Source: Desulfobulbus propionicus (GTDB lineage Bacteria > Desulfobacterota > Desulfobulbia > Desulfobulbales > Desulfobulbaceae). From it: 64,000 nt of DNA. Each line of letters starts with the position of its first letter. Positions within the stretch are counted from its first letter, which is position 1. Below the pieces are notes generated by a model, which did not search any database, was not told the origin of the DNA, and saw only the letters and a list, made by a program, of their open reading frames with translations. Positions 37,265-47,389 of the stretch are shown here, piece after piece. A program made the translations under genes and the position numbers. The DNA lies in NCBI GenBank assembly GCA_002746685.1, contig PDQK01000033.1:1-64000 (forward strand), read 5' to 3'.

Positions 37265-38386
37265 TCATTGCTGCGGAAAGTTAACAGAACGATCCAGCAT
37301 TGCTGGAAGTCCACCGTATTCTTCTGGGGTATAGCCAAATACCTCTTTCCAGATCACGTCACTTTCCATGCAAAAATACATACAGGTTCTTGGCGCAACA
37401 TATTTTTGTAACTCATCTACAATAAAGTGGTACATCCCCACTCGTTTGGGTCTGAAATAACGGAATTTCCCGTCCAGACCATGAATAAATTCCTCATAGA
37501 AGAAAGAAGAGGCGGGAAACCTGGCAGCAGCAATGGATTTAAGTGCTGGTAGATAGCGAAGTGCTCCCAGGGAAATCCACACGATTTTATCCGCAGGGAC
37601 GTGTTCAAATAAGGTTCGGATGGTTTCACGATACCCCTGTTGCCAGCCTTCGTGGTAGATAATGGGGTCAAAATGAAAGGCCAGGTAATAGCCCCATTCC
37701 GCTGCCTTGACCGCTGCTGCCAAGCGTTGTTGTAATGTTGCTGTGCGCAGCTCCTCTTTGGCCATAACAGGAGGGCTGTTTAACGACCAGGCCAGAATGG
37801 TGCGGCCGCCGTGGTCAACATCCTGGAGGTGATCCACAACAGCACATTTGGTTTTTAACTCCAAGACAGCGTTTGGCTTATCCCGCATGTACTGTGCAAG
37901 TTTACCGCTTAGCCTGGTTATGGAATCCAGGGCCATGGAGTCAGTAAACTCACCGGTACCGATACGGAAAAATTGATCTTTTTGATTGAGCAATCCTGCA
38001 TCAAGCTCGGCAAACAGGTCTTCGATATTGACAAAAAAACTTAACCATGGGTTGTTCAGGTACGCCTGGAGGATGCAATACACACAGTCCATGGGACAGT
38101 TCATCCCAATATTGAGCACCTGGTAATCACAGCAGGTGTACTCTCTGGTGCCAGGACAAGGCTTAAAAAAAGTACCCTTGTTTTTACACAGCAGCAGATG
38201 CCGCTTGCCACGGGTGAGGTTATGAGGATACACCCCCTCAATATCAGGTGTCGCGTCCGGCGCAATCACGGTGACGGGTAAAGTGTTTCTTGCCAATATT
38301 TCCTGAGTATAGGGATGATCCAGACAATCCTCTGTAACATGGATGTGTTTGACAAACTTTGCTGGGTCACCAAAAGAAGTGGTCAC
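37265..38386 (-). CDS. Spore photoproduct lyase-like radical SAM protein
   Basis: CCDYQVLNIGMNCPMDCVYCILQAYLNNP; SplB-family architecture. Confidence 0.8.
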   Translation of the reverse strand: MTTSFGDPAKFVKHIHVTEDCLDHPYTQEILARNTLPVTVIAPDATPDIEGVYPHNLTRGKRHLLLCKNKGTFFKPCPGTREYTCCDYQVLNIGMNCPMDCVYCILQAYLNNPWLSFFVNIEDLFAELDAGLLNQKDQFFRIGTGEFTDSMALDSITRLSGKLAQYMRDKPNAVLELKTKCAVVDHLQDVDHGGRTILAWSLNSPPVMAKEELRTATLQQRLAAAVKAAEWGYYLAFHFDPIIYHEGWQQGYRETIRTLFEHVPADKIVWISLGALRYLPALKSIAAARFPASSFFYEEFIHGLDGKFRYFRPKRVGMYHFIVDELQKYVAPRTCMYFCMESDVIWKEVFGYTPEEYGGLPAMLDRSVNFPQQ

Positions 38387-38399
38387 TGGGAATTCCTGG

Positions 38400-39242
38400 T
38401 TAATGTAATTGATTTTTTATGCGCTCAGGCAATTGGAGGTATGTTCTCCCCTCTTCTGCTCTGCCGTGTTTAATGCATCCATTGCCGTAAATAGTACATT
38501 TTCTATGTAATTCAGCAACGGCATTAAGGTGTTGTTCATCACTTAACTGACCACCTTGAATTACGTTTACCAGAGCGGTAATTCGGTACGTGTCCATACC
38601 CATCCTATGGATTGCCGAGAGCTGATCTTCATGCCCCCCATCCTTAAAGGTCAAGGCCTCGTCAATCCGCTGAAAAGGAATTGCACAGCTCATGCGGAGC
38701 CATAGATCATAATCTTCACAACAGGGGAGTTGCTCATCAAAATAACCAAACCGTTCAAAGCAGGACTTATGCATCATCACCGTTGACATCCCCACCACGC
38801 ACATGCGTAAACTGGGTACAAAAATATTTCCATGGGGCGGGTCATGCTTTTTTTTCTGATTAACACGTTTCCCATGGCGAAACCATATTTCTCTGGTGTG
38901 GGAAATCATAGCTGCGTCTTTACGCTGCATTGCATCATACTGAATGGCAAGCTTATTTTTGTGCCACCAGTCATCGGAGTCGAGAAAGGCTACCATATCA
39001 AAATGGCTTTTTACAATGCCCTTGTTGCGAGCTGATGCAGCCCCTTGATTGGGCTGATGAAAATACACAACCGGGATTGCAGAGCTGTTTTGTAACCGGG
39101 TTATAATTGCTTTGGTGTTATCCGTTGATCCATCATCCACAATGAGTATTTCACCGGGAGGGGTCGACTGCTCAAGCACGGATTGCACGGCTCGCTCTAT
39201 GCAAAATGCTCGGTTATACGTTGGAATAATTACTGATATCAT
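38400..39242 (-). CDS. Family 2 glycosyltransferase
   Basis: ISVIIPTYNRAFCIERAVQSVLEQ...ILIVDDGSTDNT, FLDSDDWW. Confidence 0.92.
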   Translation of the reverse strand: MISVIIPTYNRAFCIERAVQSVLEQSTPPGEILIVDDGSTDNTKAIITRLQNSSAIPVVYFHQPNQGAASARNKGIVKSHFDMVAFLDSDDWWHKNKLAIQYDAMQRKDAAMISHTREIWFRHGKRVNQKKKHDPPHGNIFVPSLRMCVVGMSTVMMHKSCFERFGYFDEQLPCCEDYDLWLRMSCAIPFQRIDEALTFKDGGHEDQLSAIHRMGMDTYRITALVNVIQGGQLSDEQHLNAVAELHRKCTIYGNGCIKHGRAEEGRTYLQLPERIKNQLH

Positions 39243-39383
39243 AGTTATGTGTCCTTCTGATACAGCACAAAGGAATACGTAATCTCATCATGCAATTCTT
39301 TTAGCAGATTATGTTTTGGTGTAGTATAGTTGAAGGTTGCATGTAAACCATCCCCTATCTTTGAATCCACCAAAAGACCCTTT

Positions 39384-40913
39384 ATGTACACAGACATTCT
39401 CATCAATGCAACTTCCTATGAAAACCGCATTGCCCTGGTTGAAAACGGGGATTTACTTGAATTTCATACGGAACGTTTTTCCGAAAAAAATTTAATCGGC
39501 AATATTTACCTTGGCCGAGTCGTCCGGGTGCTTCCTGGTATTGAGGCGGCTTTTGTTGATATAGGGCTGGAACGTACCGGTTTTCTCTATGTTGATGATG
39601 TTATTGACCATACACATGATTGTGGCAGAGAATGCAAAAATGACCAACAAGCCGATGGCGAAAAATCACAACCAACTTCTGCTGAGGGAGTAACGGAAAC
39701 ACAACATATCCAACGGCCGATAAATGAACTGTTAAAAGAAAATCAGCAGATCCTGGTCCAGATTGCCAAAGAGCCCATTGGCTCAAAGGGCGCTCGCCTT
39801 ACCTGCAATATCACCCTTCCCTGCAGAAACCTTGTATATATGCCGTTGACCGATCACATCGGTATTTCACGAAAAATTGAAGACGAAGATGTTCGGCTCC
39901 AGCTCCGTGAAAAAATAGAACAATTACGCCCATCTGGTACCGGTTTTATCATCCGCACCGTTGCTGAGAATATAAGCAGTGATGAGCTTGAAGCAGATAT
40001 GGAATTTCTGCTCCTGCTGTGGGACGAGATCCAATCCAAGGCCGAACGTGGTGGAGCACCGTGCCGAATTTACAAGGATCTTGATATCATACTACGGGCA
40101 GTTCGTGATTTTTTCACAGAAAATATCAACAAACTCATTGTCGACAACAAAGAAGTGTATACCCAGTTGCTCGCTTATGCAAAGACCTTTGCCCCTCAAC
40201 TGCAACAGAAAATTTCCTTTTATGACGAGTCAACACCTCTTTTTGAGGCGCATGGGATTGAGGTAGCCATTAACTCAGCTCTGGATAAAAAAGTGTGGCT
40301 TCGCTCCGGTGGGTACATCATCATAGAGCCCACTGAAGCACTCACGGTCATTGATGTCAATACTGGCCGCTATGTGGGGAAAAATGACCTTGCTGAAACC
40401 ATTTTTAAAACCAACATGGAGGCCGTTAAAGAGATCGCCTACCAGTTGCGTTTACGCAATATTGGTGGCATTATTATTATTGATTTCATTGACATGGATG
40501 ATGAGCAGAGCCGGGAGGAACTGTATAACGCCTTCCAAAAAGCCATGGCAGATGATAAAAGCAAGGTCAATATTCTCAAACTTTCTGAATTTGGTTTGGT
40601 CCAGATGACTCGTAAACGACTCTCTGAAAGCCTTTCACAATCCATGTGTGAGCCCTGTTTTTATTGTGGTGGCGATGGTTTTCTTAAATCAAGCAGAACC
40701 ATCTGTTATGACATCTTCCGCAAAATTTCACGTGATGCCAGCAAGATAGAATGCAGCAACGTTGCCATCAAGGTCCACCCTATGGTAGCAGATATGCTGC
40801 TTGATGAAGAAGCTGTCCATGTTGAACAATTGGAACTTGAAACAGAAAAACGGTTTACCATTATTGCTGTTCCTGATATGCATATAAAACGATTTGAAAT
40901 TATCTGGAGTTAA
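39384..40913 (+). CDS. rng: Ribonuclease E/G family (RNase G)
   Basis: NLIGNIYLGRVVRVLPGIEAAFVDIGLERTGFLYVDD, VIDVNTGRYVG, CEPCFYCGGDG. Confidence 0.93.
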   Translation: MYTDILINATSYENRIALVENGDLLEFHTERFSEKNLIGNIYLGRVVRVLPGIEAAFVDIGLERTGFLYVDDVIDHTHDCGRECKNDQQADGEKSQPTSAEGVTETQHIQRPINELLKENQQILVQIAKEPIGSKGARLTCNITLPCRNLVYMPLTDHIGISRKIEDEDVRLQLREKIEQLRPSGTGFIIRTVAENISSDELEADMEFLLLLWDEIQSKAERGGAPCRIYKDLDIILRAVRDFFTENINKLIVDNKEVYTQLLAYAKTFAPQLQQKISFYDESTPLFEAHGIEVAINSALDKKVWLRSGGYIIIEPTEALTVIDVNTGRYVGKNDLAETIFKTNMEAVKEIAYQLRLRNIGGIIIIDFIDMDDEQSREELYNAFQKAMADDKSKVNILKLSEFGLVQMTRKRLSESLSQSMCEPCFYCGGDGFLKSSRTICYDIFRKISRDASKIECSNVAIKVHPMVADMLLDEEAVHVEQLELETEKRFTIIAVPDMHIKRFEIIWS

Positions 40914-40993
40914 TATCTTAGCATAAGCAGAGATTGTATTTCCTGGAAAAAATCTATTACTTCCTCTCACACACAACTCTAATACAAAACACC

Positions 40994-42391
40994 ATGGCTC
41001 GCAGAAACAGAAGACGGGGTATTTCCCGGTCAAATAAAGGCGGTTTTTTGAGTAAATTTTTCCTCATCCTCCTGGTACTGATTATCGCAGGTGGTGCTGG
41101 ATCAGCCTTTATTCTTTTTGAGACGGAACAACCAACCATTGAGGTTGCACAAAAAATTACCTTCCTTGGTTCAAGCAGAGAGTTGCCCATATCCATTGCT
41201 GATACCAAAAGTGGTATCCGAATGGTGGAAGTGGTCCTTGAGCAGGGACAAAAAAATAGCCAGTTGTTTAACCGTATCTTTACTCGTAAGGCGTGGTTTA
41301 AGGATGCTGGTCCCAAGCAGGTTCAGGAAACCATTACCATTAATGCTCAAAAGGCCAAATTTGATGAAGGGCAAGCTCATCTCATTATTAGAGCCAGGGA
41401 CTTTTCATTAAATGGTTTATTACAAGGCAATGAAACCATTACCACTATCCCGGTTATCATTGACACCAAGCCCCCCAAGGTCATCGTTACCCACTCACAA
41501 CGCTATCTTTCTCCCGGTAAAAGCGGTATCGTTACATACCAGCTCTCAGAACCGGTTGAGCAGCATGGCGTTCAGATTGACGAGCAGTTTTACCCCGGTT
41601 TTCCCTATGATAAGAGTGGAAAACAGTTTGTCTCTTATATAGCCCTCCCCTGGAACAGTGCTGAACCCAAGCTTATCAAGGTTATTGCCCTGGATAAAGC
41701 AGGTAATGAGGGCAAAGCTGTCTTTGGCATACATTTTAAAGCTGCACAAAAGAAAACGGATAAAATCAACATCAGCAATGGGTTTCTTAAAGCCAAAACC
41801 CCGGAATTTGAGCAACGTTACCCAGAGATGACAGGGACTTTGATAAATAAATACCTGTTTATCAACAACAAAGTCCGTCAGCAAAACAATGCAACCATTA
41901 AAGAAGTATGCTCCTCACCAAGTGACCAACGGTTTTGGAGTGGCCGTTTTTTACGTATGCCAGGCGCTAAAAGAGCCGGGTTTGCTGATCAGCGAACGTA
42001 TTTTTATAAAGGGAAGCCTGTAGATTACCAGACCCATCTGGGCATTGATATCGCTTCCACTGCTCGTGCAGATATCCGGGCAGCAAACAGCGGTAAAATC
42101 ATTTTTGCTGACTATCTTGGAATCTATGGCAACGTGGTCATTATAGACCATGGTCAGGGTATCTACAGCCTCTATTCCCATTTAAGCAGGATTGATGTTG
42201 CAGCTGGAAGCATGGTGACAACTGATGAGCATATTGGTAACAGTGGCACCACAGGGATGGCAGGTGGCGATCATCTCCACTTTTCCATGCTTGTTCATGG
42301 CATTTTCGTTACCCCTGTTGAATGGTGGGATCAAAACTGGCTAACTATCAACATTGATGATATTGTTGGTGCAGGCCCCCCTAGCTCGTAG
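40994..42391 (+). CDS. M23 family metallopeptidase
   Basis: N-terminal TM; THLGIDIAS, NVVIIDHGQGIYSLYSHLSRIDV, GDHLHFSMLVHG. Confidence 0.9.
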   Translation: MARRNRRRGISRSNKGGFLSKFFLILLVLIIAGGAGSAFILFETEQPTIEVAQKITFLGSSRELPISIADTKSGIRMVEVVLEQGQKNSQLFNRIFTRKAWFKDAGPKQVQETITINAQKAKFDEGQAHLIIRARDFSLNGLLQGNETITTIPVIIDTKPPKVIVTHSQRYLSPGKSGIVTYQLSEPVEQHGVQIDEQFYPGFPYDKSGKQFVSYIALPWNSAEPKLIKVIALDKAGNEGKAVFGIHFKAAQKKTDKINISNGFLKAKTPEFEQRYPEMTGTLINKYLFINNKVRQQNNATIKEVCSSPSDQRFWSGRFLRMPGAKRAGFADQRTYFYKGKPVDYQTHLGIDIASTARADIRAANSGKIIFADYLGIYGNVVIIDHGQGIYSLYSHLSRIDVAAGSMVTTDEHIGNSGTTGMAGGDHLHFSMLVHGIFVTPVEWWDQNWLTINIDDIVGAGPPSS

Positions 42392-42414
42392 CGTTTTTGC
42401 TCTTTCCCAACATA

Positions 42415-43854
42415 ATGCATCTGCGTCTTCCATTTCTTTTATATAGCTATATTGCCGCAGAGTTGCTTGCTCCTTTTTTTGCAAGCCTCCTCATCCTGTA
42501 TTCGGTTTTTTTTCTGGTACGGCTCATGCCGCTATTAGAGGTGGTCCTTGAGCTGCAAATCGGTTTAGCTGATTTTATTCGCCTGTTCAGTTATATCTGT
42601 CCCCACATGCTCATGTATGTGATCCCCATGGCCAGCATGACTGGGGTGATCATCGCCTTTACCAGGCAAACAAATGACCGAGAGATCATTGCCCTGAAAG
42701 CCTGTGGCGTCAGTCTGAAACAGATGCTGCCGCCAGTTATAATTATTGCAGCACTCATTGCACTGTTAACCGGTTTTTTCTCCACTCGCCTGATCCCGGC
42801 TGGTGAACAGGGAATGAAGCTGCTTATGTTCCAGCTGGCCAAGGAAAAGGTGGATAAAGGCCTCAAGGAAAAGAAGTTTACCGAGGCACTTGGAGACCTT
42901 GTCGTCTATGTAGATGACATAGACGACGATGAGAACTGGCATGGTGTGTATGTGTCTGATATGCGCAACCGGCAGCAGCCAATCATCACCGTTGCAAAAG
43001 GTGGCAGGATGTCGGCCGACATTGACAACATGGTGGTAACCATAATTCTCAATGATGGCACATTGCATAATGTAGATGGTCAGGACAACCAGGTGATCAG
43101 GTTTCAACGCTACCAACTGCACATTCCCCTGCGTCCACCAACTCGGATTGATGGGGATGATGTTACCACCTTGGACAGGGGCTCAATGACGCAACAGCAG
43201 CTCCTGGAAAGCGCAGCCCGTTTGGGTTATGATACCCCCAAAGGTATTGTGTTCCTTTCTGAGTATCACCAACGATTAGTTCTCCCTGTTGGCTGCTTTA
43301 TTCTTAGTCTCCTTGGGATCCCCCTGGGGCTGCAGGCTGGACCAGGTCGACGTGCTGCGGGTATCCCTTTGGGGCTGGGATGCTTTGTGCTGTATTACTT
43401 AGCCTTTACCACTGGAATGGTTTTAGTGGAAGATATGGTTGTGCCAGTGATCACTGGAATGTGGATGCCCAACGTGTTCTTTTTCATCCTCACCGTTTAT
43501 GTATTTTTACGAGTGGATAAAGAAAAAACCTTATTCCCCGAATCAATCCATACAGTTATTCTTTTCCTTTATGAAAAGCTTTGTCAACCGGTCATTGCCC
43601 TGGCCGGTGCTGTTTTTCACCATGTTGTCTCCAGACGTTCAGCGCATCGGCAAACAGTGGAGGCAGCCGCACCCTCTTCTATGGCTCAAGTCAATGCAAA
43701 CGCCACTACAAAAATCTACCATTTCAATACCTGCGAAGAATACAACTGTCCGCAATGTACCATTTTCTTTATTAACCATAAAATTGCTGAAGAATCTGGT
43801 TTTACTCCATGCAAATACTGTAAAGCTCAACGAGAAGAGCGTAACACGTCTTAA
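42415..43854 (+). CDS. LptF/LptG family permease with C-terminal Cys-rich (Ada-like metal-binding) extension
   Basis: LptF/G core (LFSYICPHMLMYVIPMASMTGVIIAFTRQTNDREIIALKACGVS); C-terminus YHFNTCEEYNCPQCTIFFINHKIAEESGFTPCKYC. Confidence 0.85.
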   Translation: MHLRLPFLLYSYIAAELLAPFFASLLILYSVFFLVRLMPLLEVVLELQIGLADFIRLFSYICPHMLMYVIPMASMTGVIIAFTRQTNDREIIALKACGVSLKQMLPPVIIIAALIALLTGFFSTRLIPAGEQGMKLLMFQLAKEKVDKGLKEKKFTEALGDLVVYVDDIDDDENWHGVYVSDMRNRQQPIITVAKGGRMSADIDNMVVTIILNDGTLHNVDGQDNQVIRFQRYQLHIPLRPPTRIDGDDVTTLDRGSMTQQQLLESAARLGYDTPKGIVFLSEYHQRLVLPVGCFILSLLGIPLGLQAGPGRRAAGIPLGLGCFVLYYLAFTTGMVLVEDMVVPVITGMWMPNVFFFILTVYVFLRVDKEKTLFPESIHTVILFLYEKLCQPVIALAGAVFHHVVSRRSAHRQTVEAAAPSSMAQVNANATTKIYHFNTCEEYNCPQCTIFFINHKIAEESGFTPCKYCKAQREERNTS

Positions 43855-43957
43855 GCTGGTATGCTCCAATACCTTGGCGTTGTTTATAGCCAAAATGTAC
43901 CTATAATAAGAGAAGGCAATGCATTATTTTCTACCAATCCCCTGAACACAAAAAGTT

Positions 43958-45550
43958 ATGCTTATACCTACCTCTCAACAGATGCGAAAGCTTGATCAAA
44001 TGGCCATTGAGCACCTTGGTATTCCGGGTGCGGTGCTCATGGAGAATGCTGGACGAGGCACGGTTGAGCATATGGAACAGCATTTTGGTTCGCTTGCTGG
44101 TCAACATGTTCTCATTTTTGTGGGTCCTGGGAACAATGGTGGTGATGGGTCTGTCATTGCCCGCACAGTGGTGAATAAAAAGGCTATCCCCCATGTCTTT
44201 TTTCTTACTGCCCCGGAAAATCTCACAGGAGATGCCCTGCTCAACTATCAGATTATCAAAAAAATGGGTGTTGCTTGCACAATGTTGCAAGGGGAAGCAG
44301 ATGTTGATGCAGCCAAACAATACATCCATTCTGCAATCAGCCATCTCAACATCCACTCCATTGTAGATGCTCTTTTTGGTATTGGACTTACCCGTGATGT
44401 GGGAGGGCGTTTTAAAAAAGCCATAGAGCTTATAAACATTCTTAAAGATACTTACAATCTCCCTGTTGTTACAGCAGATATTCCATCTGGAATCCACAGT
44501 GACACAGGCAAGGTTATGGGAGTCAGTGTTGCTGCGGATGTAACGGTCACCTATGGGTATTATAAACCTGGACATTTCCACCACGGCAGTCAGCATGTGG
44601 GAATTGTGGAACTCGTAGATATCGGTATTCCTGAGCTTCTGCAGCAAAAAATACAACCTGATGGCTATGCGCTTACCCCAACATCGCTGCCACAGCTTGC
44701 CCAAAAACCGCTAGACGGTCATAAAGGTACCAACGGCCATCTCCTTATTCTTGCGGGATCAACAGGAAAAACCGGTGCTGCCATGCTCAGCGCAAAAGGA
44801 GCGCTGCACAGCGGCTGTGGATTAGTGACTCTTGGAGTCCCGAGTGATCTCAATGCTCTTTTTGAAATCAGTCTCCCCGAAGCCATGACTGTCCCGCTGC
44901 AACATTCACAGGGTTTTCTGCATGCTCATGATTATGAAGCTCTTTTATCTCTGATAAATGGAAAAGAGTGCGTTGTTATTGGGCCTGGCATGGGAAATGA
45001 TCCAGCAACAGCCACGCTTGTACAAAAGATATACAGAGATGTAGCGCTTCCAATGGTGGTGGATGCTGATGCCATCAATATCCTGGCTGCTCAATCAGAG
45101 ACTATCCGATCTCCAGGTGGCCCAAGAATTTTTACTCCCCACCCTGGTGAAATGGCTCGCTTGCTTGGTGTCACTCCACAAGAAATACAAGCTGACAGGC
45201 TTAAAGCTGCTCAGTGGCTCACAAAAGAGTCGCTCCCTTACCCTGTCATCACTATCCTTAAGGGTGCTGGCACGGTGGTAGCCTCAAATACACGCCAATG
45301 GTGTATCAACACCACCGGCAACCCGGGTATGGGGACAGGAGGCATGGGCGATGTACTTTCAGGGGTTGTGGGGAGCTTACTTGCTCAAAGCTACTCCCCC
45401 TGGGATGCCGCCTGTCTTGGGGTATATCTCCACGGTCGTAGTGGGGACATACTGGCAGAGGAGCATGTTTTAGGCTATACAGCATCTCAACTTGCTGCAA
45501 CGCTTCCACTGGCAATAACCCAAACCCTCCAGTATCACAACCAGTATTAG
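43958..45550 (+). CDS. nnr: Bifunctional NAD(P)H-hydrate epimerase/dehydratase
   Basis: VGPGNNGGDGSVIAR, KGTNGHLLILAGSTGKTGAAMLSAKGAL, NPGMGTGGMGDVLSGV. Confidence 0.95.
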   Translation: MLIPTSQQMRKLDQMAIEHLGIPGAVLMENAGRGTVEHMEQHFGSLAGQHVLIFVGPGNNGGDGSVIARTVVNKKAIPHVFFLTAPENLTGDALLNYQIIKKMGVACTMLQGEADVDAAKQYIHSAISHLNIHSIVDALFGIGLTRDVGGRFKKAIELINILKDTYNLPVVTADIPSGIHSDTGKVMGVSVAADVTVTYGYYKPGHFHHGSQHVGIVELVDIGIPELLQQKIQPDGYALTPTSLPQLAQKPLDGHKGTNGHLLILAGSTGKTGAAMLSAKGALHSGCGLVTLGVPSDLNALFEISLPEAMTVPLQHSQGFLHAHDYEALLSLINGKECVVIGPGMGNDPATATLVQKIYRDVALPMVVDADAINILAAQSETIRSPGGPRIFTPHPGEMARLLGVTPQEIQADRLKAAQWLTKESLPYPVITILKGAGTVVASNTRQWCINTTGNPGMGTGGMGDVLSGVVGSLLAQSYSPWDAACLGVYLHGRSGDILAEEHVLGYTASQLAATLPLAITQTLQYHNQY

Positions 45551-45560
45551 AGGTAAACCT

Positions 45561-46016
45561 ATGCTCACCGCAAGCGATATCATGAGTGATGAAATCATTG
45601 TTATCAATGAGACTGATTCCATCAAAGACCTGGCCGTTACCCTTATTACCCACAAAATAAATGGGTTACCTGTTGTTGATGAAACCAACACGGTTGTTGG
45701 AATCGTAACAGAAAGTGACTTGATCTTTCAAAACAAGAAAGTTCATATTCCAACAGCAATTGCCATACTGGATTCTTTTCTCTTTTTGGAAAGACCGGAA
45801 AAAATGGAAAAAGAGCTGAAAAAAATATCAGGTACTCAGGTGAGTGATATCTGCACTTATGAGGTAATAAGTGTAACTCCTGATACACCAATAGATGAAA
45901 TTGCTACCATCATGGCAGAAAAAAAGATCCATTCCTTGCCGGTTATGGATGGTGGAGAGCTGGTGGGTATTGTAGGGCAGACAGATATTATCCGTACCAT
46001 TGCCGAGTGTGACTGA
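45561..46016 (+). CDS. CBS domain-containing protein
   Basis: Two CBS motifs (INGLPVVDETNTVVGIVTESDLI; IHSLPVMDGGELVGIVGQTDII). Confidence 0.92.
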   Translation: MLTASDIMSDEIIVINETDSIKDLAVTLITHKINGLPVVDETNTVVGIVTESDLIFQNKKVHIPTAIAILDSFLFLERPEKMEKELKKISGTQVSDICTYEVISVTPDTPIDEIATIMAEKKIHSLPVMDGGELVGIVGQTDIIRTIAECD

Positions 46017-46025
46017 GTTACAACC

Positions 46026-47336
46026 TCACTCACTCTCTGCATAAAAGCACAGGCAATTGCGTCCATTTCTCTTAGCCTGATACATGGCAATGTCTGCATG
46101 GCGGAGCATGCTTTCCGCATCTGAGCAGTCATCAGGAAAAACAGAGATACCTATACTGGCACCGATGTAACAAATATGATTATCAATCTCAATGGGTTCA
46201 TTGAGCAGGTCAATGGCCTTTTGGGCAACATTTTTTGCTCCTGCAGGGGTGTCGGTGCTCTCCAGTAAAATGACAAACTCATCACCACCAAGACGACACA
46301 CCGAATCAGAAGAACGCAGGGTGGAGCCTAATCGCTGTGCCACCTGAACCAACACCATATCCCCGATACCATGACCATAGGTATCGTTAATGGGTTTAAA
46401 ACGATCCAAATCAATAAAAAGCAGGCATAACCGTCTTTTCTGCCGCCTGGCCAGTGAAATAGCCTGGGGAAGACGCCGCCTGAAATAGTTCCGATTTGGC
46501 AGATGCGTTAACGTGTCGTGGTTAGCCATATAGCGAACGAGCTCTGCCGCTTCCTGCCGCTCGGTAATGTCCTGAAAAATGAGTACTCCACCACACACCG
46601 TGTTCCGTTCTATAATCGGGGTGGAGGTGAACTCAACAGCAAGGATGGTACCATCACTGCGTACAAGACGCGCTTCCTCAAAATAGGCGCTGTTTTTTTT
46701 CTCATTTTTCTTGAAAAACGGACAGCAGTCTACCTCAAATTCCTCGCTTCCCGGGATGGATAGCCTGAATATGGACAGGTACGCTTGACCTATCACGTCT
46801 TCTTCCTTAAACCCCAACATGCTGAGGCCCGCAGGATTAATGTAGTTTATGGTCCCGTCCTTGTTAACCCCACAAATGCCGTTGGCTGCGGCATCAAGAA
46901 TCATCTCATAATTCTTGGACAAAAGCTCCTGTTCTGTTTTTGAGCGATAAGAGCCAATGATGTAACGAATCCGATTTTTCAGCACCGGCCACCGAATGGG
47001 TTTTCGGATAAAATCAATAGCCCCGGCATTAAAAGACCGATCAATGGTTTCTTCATCATCAAGCGCTGTGATCATAAGAACTGGTGGTGGATTTGTCCTG
47101 GTGGCATTGATGTTTTCACATACTGTAGCCCCGTCAATCCCGGGCATGGCAATGTCTAAAATAACCAAATCGTAGTGGTTTCTATCAATCAAATCAAGTG
47201 CAGCCTCACCATCTGCGCCCTGATCCACAATATACCCTTCGCTTTCCAGAAACTGACGAAACAGGATGCGTATAACTACGTCATCATCTACGACAAGAAT
47301 ACGAGGGCTTATTTCAGCAAAAAAAGGTGTGCTCAT
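46026..47336 (-). CDS. Response regulator with PAS and GGDEF domains
   Basis: REC (VVDDDVVIRILFRQFL...VILDIAMPGIDG), PAS, RLGGDEFVILL. Confidence 0.95.
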   Translation of the reverse strand: MSTPFFAEISPRILVVDDDVVIRILFRQFLESEGYIVDQGADGEAALDLIDRNHYDLVILDIAMPGIDGATVCENINATRTNPPPVLMITALDDEETIDRSFNAGAIDFIRKPIRWPVLKNRIRYIIGSYRSKTEQELLSKNYEMILDAAANGICGVNKDGTINYINPAGLSMLGFKEEDVIGQAYLSIFRLSIPGSEEFEVDCCPFFKKNEKKNSAYFEEARLVRSDGTILAVEFTSTPIIERNTVCGGVLIFQDITERQEAAELVRYMANHDTLTHLPNRNYFRRRLPQAISLARRQKRRLCLLFIDLDRFKPINDTYGHGIGDMVLVQVAQRLGSTLRSSDSVCRLGGDEFVILLESTDTPAGAKNVAQKAIDLLNEPIEIDNHICYIGASIGISVFPDDCSDAESMLRHADIAMYQAKRNGRNCLCFYAESE

Positions 47337-47389
47337 GGCGTTCTTGATAACCTGAGTTGTTTAAATGATATGTATTGTACGAAAACGGT

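Noticed and set aside
43931-44704. 257-aa minus-strand ORF
   Set aside because: Antisense to nnr, which carries clear family motifs.
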